A DNA stretch of 64,000 nt from assembly GCA_045628945.1 (NCBI GenBank), contig JAZQQG010000049.1:60380-124379 (forward strand), given 5' to 3'. This stretch comes from RGIG4034 sp045628945 (GTDB lineage: Bacteria > Bacillota > Clostridia > Lachnospirales > Lachnospiraceae). The translations under genes and the position numbers were made by a program. Positions 61,324 through 64,000 of the stretch are shown in pieces; position 1 is the first letter of the stretch; each line of letters begins with the position of its first letter. Under the pieces are notes generated by a model. It ran no database searches, was not told the origin of the DNA, and saw nothing but the letters and a program-made list of their open reading frames with translations.

Positions 61324-64000
61324 CTAAGCATTTACTATGTACTTGTAGATATCCTCACGAACCGGTACATCTAAAATCCATTCTATCTCTACAGCAGATT
61401 TCTCCGTATTTGCCATAGTAAATTCCTTTGCATTTCCACTTGCAGTCATATGCCCGAGATAATAAAATTCCTTTGAAATCTTGTCATCTTTATTTTTTCT
61501 CACAAATAACTCGACCTGGATTCCACGCTCTTTCGCCTTCAAGAAGTTCTGTACATCTTCAGATGTTATGCATCTTCCAGATTTAGATATAGCTATTAGC
61601 GTTTTATTGCTTGTAAAGTGATCCTCGTATTTTGTGGTATCACTAATATCCTCAGACTTGTCGTAATTGATAAATACAGGGAATGTCTTTGTCTTCTTAT
61701 CAAACTTGTAGCCACCAATATTTAAAGGTACCTCATTATTTTCCCAGTTCAAAAGACGACATACATCCTCATAAGTATATTTCTGATATAAAACTAAATC
61801 TGTCTGCTCATAGCAATCTTTATAATCACGATGATATCTGCTAATTCCAAATTCAATCAATTCCTTGATCACATCATAAAAATCATCATTTGCCAGCATA
61901 TCCAAAAATGACTTTGTTGGCTTATAATCATCTAATTCTTCTTCGATGAAAACACACTGCGAATAAGTCTTCTTACCAGATCCTGCTGGGAACTCATTTG
62001 TCATAACATTTACAATGTTTTCTTTCTGATCTTTGCTCATAGCTTTGCCATATGGTTTTAAATCATCTGATAATCCAGCAAATAATCCCATCTTGGAAAA
62101 TCCGTGTGCATATGCAAGCACTCTTTTTAACAGTTGAAGTTCCTGAATTCTCTTTCCAGATGCTAATTTCTTAGAAATGAATTCAATGATTTTTTCCTCG
62201 TCTTCTCCGAATCGGATTGTGTATTCCTTCTCATATTTCACAAGGAATTTATAATATGAACCTAAGGTTCCATTATCAAAAATTCTGATTACATCCATTT
62301 CTCCATAATCATCAAAATCTCGAAGCGCTGGTATTCTTCCTAATTTATTCTTTAAATTCGTATAGTTCTCCTTGATCAGCTTAATATCGCTAAAGTTTGC
62401 ATTGTCAACTGAAGCAAAGATTCGTCTTCTACTGATTTCATCAAAATGAACTGTAGATGCACCAGGAATAACACGCCCACCCTCCATAATGTATCTGCGA
62501 ATATTATCCTTGTTATATGTTCGATCCCCAGATAAAGCGATTGGAATCATGAAGTTATTGTTATAATTTCCAATAAAATCAAGAATGACTACATACTCTT
62601 TTCCATCAGCCTTTCTGAGACCACGCCCTAACTGCTGTATAAACACAATTGGTGACTGTGTTGGGCGAAGCATAATAACCTGATTCACCTCAACAATATC
62701 TACACCTTCATTTAAAATTTCATACGAAAAGATATAATCTAATGGCTGTTTATCTACAGTCGCGTCCGCCTCATTCATTGCAAGCCTCTCAAACGCATCT
62801 TGACGCTCCAGCTCCGATGCACTTCCATTTAACGCTATTGTTCTATAATATCTACCCGTCTCTGGATTAATTATCTCATTAAATTTTGCAGAAAGCGTCT
62901 CCGTCTCTTTTATTCCACTACAGAAAATGAGACCTTTTACCTTTTCTCCGCTATAACCATAATAATTTGCTTGATTGATGATATGCTTCACGCGCTCATC
63001 ACTTGTAAGCATACCAAAATCCCTATTTGCTTCCTCATCATCACCAATAATAGATAAGTCGGTGATTCCAAAATAATGGAATGGACAAAGTAAATTATCC
63101 TCCATCGCCTGTTGAAGTCGAATTTCGTAAGCGATATTGTAATCAAATAATTCATAGACATTTCTGCCCTGAATATTGTCATCTCTCTTGTCTGGTGTAG
63201 CAGTCATTCCAAGCCATAGTCTTGGTGTGAAATGCTTCATAATTTTCTGATATGTATCAGCAGGAACATGATGTGCCTCGTCCAGTACGATGCAATCAAA
63301 AGTTTTTGGATTATATTCCAGCAAATGTTCATCTCTACTTAATGTTTGAACCGTTGCAAATACATAATCAGCGTCATACTCATCATATCCAGCACCTACA
63401 AGCCCCATAGATACTGACTTTGCAAATACTTTTTCATATGACTTCTTTGTCTGTCTTGCAAGCTGACCTCGGTGAACAAGAAATAGAACTTTCATAAATC
63501 CAAGTTCACGCATTGCAAATGCTGACGCATATGTTTTTCCGGTTCCTGTTGCAGAAATCAAAAGTGCCCTGTCATTGTTTTCTTCAGCTGCAAGTATCTT
63601 CTTAAGATTTGTAATAAATCCAACCTGCATACTATTTGGCTGTAATTTATATTTTTCAATGGAAGTAATTTCTTCCTGCTTCGCTATCTCTCGCTGATGT
63701 TTTATGATTTTATATCGTTCCTTATAAGCTTCATAAAACTCATCAAATCCTAAAGCATACTGTGACTGCCATAACTCTGTAAATTCAGCAACTATCTGCA
63801 GCGCCATCTCACCTTGCTCTGTGGATACAAGCTTGGTATTCCACTCTCTATTGCTTGTAAGTGCTGAGCTTGTGATATTGGAGCTGCCGATTATAATTCG
63901 ATATACCTCTTCTTTTTTGAAAATATATCCTTTGGTGTGAAAGCCCTCATCTGCAGCTTCTACGTCGTACATTTTTAATGTAATATTTGATAATTCATTA
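61324..64000 (-). CDS. SF2 DEAD/DEAH helicase with N-terminal PLD nuclease and DUF3427 (5' end cut by window)
   Basis: At least 891 residues; the start lies beyond 64000. The N-terminal segment (FHTKGYIF, IIIGSSNITSSAL) is the second phospholipase D HxK motif with Ser/Asn. Walker A SATGTGKTYA and IVLDEAHHVPAD follow. The core also has GMTATP, YEILNEGVDIVEVNQVIM and QQLGRGLRKADGK. The C-terminal third matches the DUF3427 region (TFPVFINYDKS ... WILDVPV). Such helicases are widespread in defence islands. It is translated with the Nudix and HEPN-like genes 13 bases downstream. Confidence 0.93.
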   Translation of the reverse strand, partial: NELSNITLKMYDVEAADEGFHTKGYIFKKEEVYRIIIGSSNITSSALTSNREWNTKLVSTEQGEMALQIVAEFTELWQSQYALGFDEFYEAYKERYKIIKHQREIAKQEEITSIEKYKLQPNSMQVGFITNLKKILAAEENNDRALLISATGTGKTYASAFAMRELGFMKVLFLVHRGQLARQTKKSYEKVFAKSVSMGLVGAGYDEYDADYVFATVQTLSRDEHLLEYNPKTFDCIVLDEAHHVPADTYQKIMKHFTPRLWLGMTATPDKRDDNIQGRNVYELFDYNIAYEIRLQQAMEDNLLCPFHYFGITDLSIIGDDEEANRDFGMLTSDERVKHIINQANYYGYSGEKVKGLIFCSGIKETETLSAKFNEIINPETGRYYRTIALNGSASELERQDAFERLAMNEADATVDKQPLDYIFSYEILNEGVDIVEVNQVIMLRPTQSPIVFIQQLGRGLRKADGKEYVVILDFIGNYNNNFMIPIALSGDRTYNKDNIRRYIMEGGRVIPGASTVHFDEISRRRIFASVDNANFSDIKLIKENYTNLKNKLGRIPALRDFDDYGEMDVIRIFDNGTLGSYYKFLVKYEKEYTIRFGEDEEKIIEFISKKLASGKRIQELQLLKRVLAYAHGFSKMGLFAGLSDDLKPYGKAMSKDQKENIVNVMTNEFPAGSGKKTYSQCVFIEEELDDYKPTKSFLDMLANDDFYDVIKELIEFGISRYHRDYKDCYEQTDLVLYQKYTYEDVCRLLNWENNEVPLNIGGYKFDKKTKTFPVFINYDKSEDISDTTKYEDHFTSNKTLIAISKSGRCITSEDVQNFLKAKERGIQVELFVRKNKDDKISKEFYYLGHMTASGNAKEFTMANTEKSAVEIEWILDVPVREDIYKYIVNA

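Overview
The window looks like a chromosomal segment of a Gram-positive Clostridia-type bacterium, most likely a Lachnospiraceae-like gut or rumen anaerobe. This is inferred from strong AGGAGG-type ribosome binding sites, mixed ATG/GTG/TTG starts, the family content (CsoR/CopA, sodium-dependent SNF transporter, DHHW plus MBOAT acylation pair, ECF S component, AAA/DUF4143 ATPase, DUF6462-like protein) and small lipoproteins. No rRNA, tRNA, CRISPR array or transposase was found. Almost all genes lie on the minus strand.

Layout. 1-14.5 kb is ordinary chromosome: a csoR-copA copper operon (copA cut by the window start), a lipoprotein, a frameshifted transglutaminase, LOG and YccF proteins, a GT2 glycosyltransferase, an SNF transporter, a GH5 glycosidase, the MBOAT/DHHW pair, another lipoprotein, a PNPOx-like protein and a DMT transporter. 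14.7-15.5 kb holds a small AT-rich two-gene cassette. 15.5-19.1 kb is a three-gene ADP-ribose cluster (two ADP-ribosylglycohydrolases around a macrodomain protein). 19.2-38.2 kb mixes housekeeping genes (CpsB-like phosphatase, MBL hydrolase, class V aminotransferase, ECF S component, pterin synthase, TspO, XRE regulator, beta-helix protein) with accessory genes. The accessory ones include an HNH-like membrane protein and partner, small zinc-ribbon and helical proteins, HTH proteins, a Sel1-like protein and an AAA/DUF4143 ATPase. 38.6-49.6 kb is AT-rich and looks like a defence island: an SF1 helicase with about 72 N-terminal pentapeptide repeats next to a NYN-domain protein, then a GHKL-ATPase operon. 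49.7-52.9 kb is a second small-protein operon. 52.9-59 kb holds a nitroreductase with 52-bp repeats, a DnaQ-like exonuclease, an AlkZ-like protein, a decayed gene and a DUF6462-type element fragment. 59.5-64 kb has a HEPN-like protein, a Nudix hydrolase and a PLD/DEAD helicase that runs off the window.

The most unusual theme is a family of membrane proteins present three times (19994-20587, 36852-37424, 49936-50514). Each has three hydrophobic segments, a charged coiled coil and a nearly invariant acidic/aromatic C-terminal tail of about 33 residues. At two loci the next gene encodes a protein with a membrane anchor followed by a DYSRA motif, and an HTH protein lies upstream. This looks like a duplicated, undescribed membrane module whose function cannot be assigned from sequence. 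The helicase/NYN pair, the GHKL operon, the HEPN/Nudix/helicase set and the HNH membrane pair are candidate anti-phage systems on architecture alone.

Decay is visible in several genes: a stop in a short-chain dehydrogenase, a frameshift in the transglutaminase, a broken gene fragment near 56 kb, duplicated gene 3' ends at 24.4 kb, and a CopA hinge motif lacking a metal-binding Asp.
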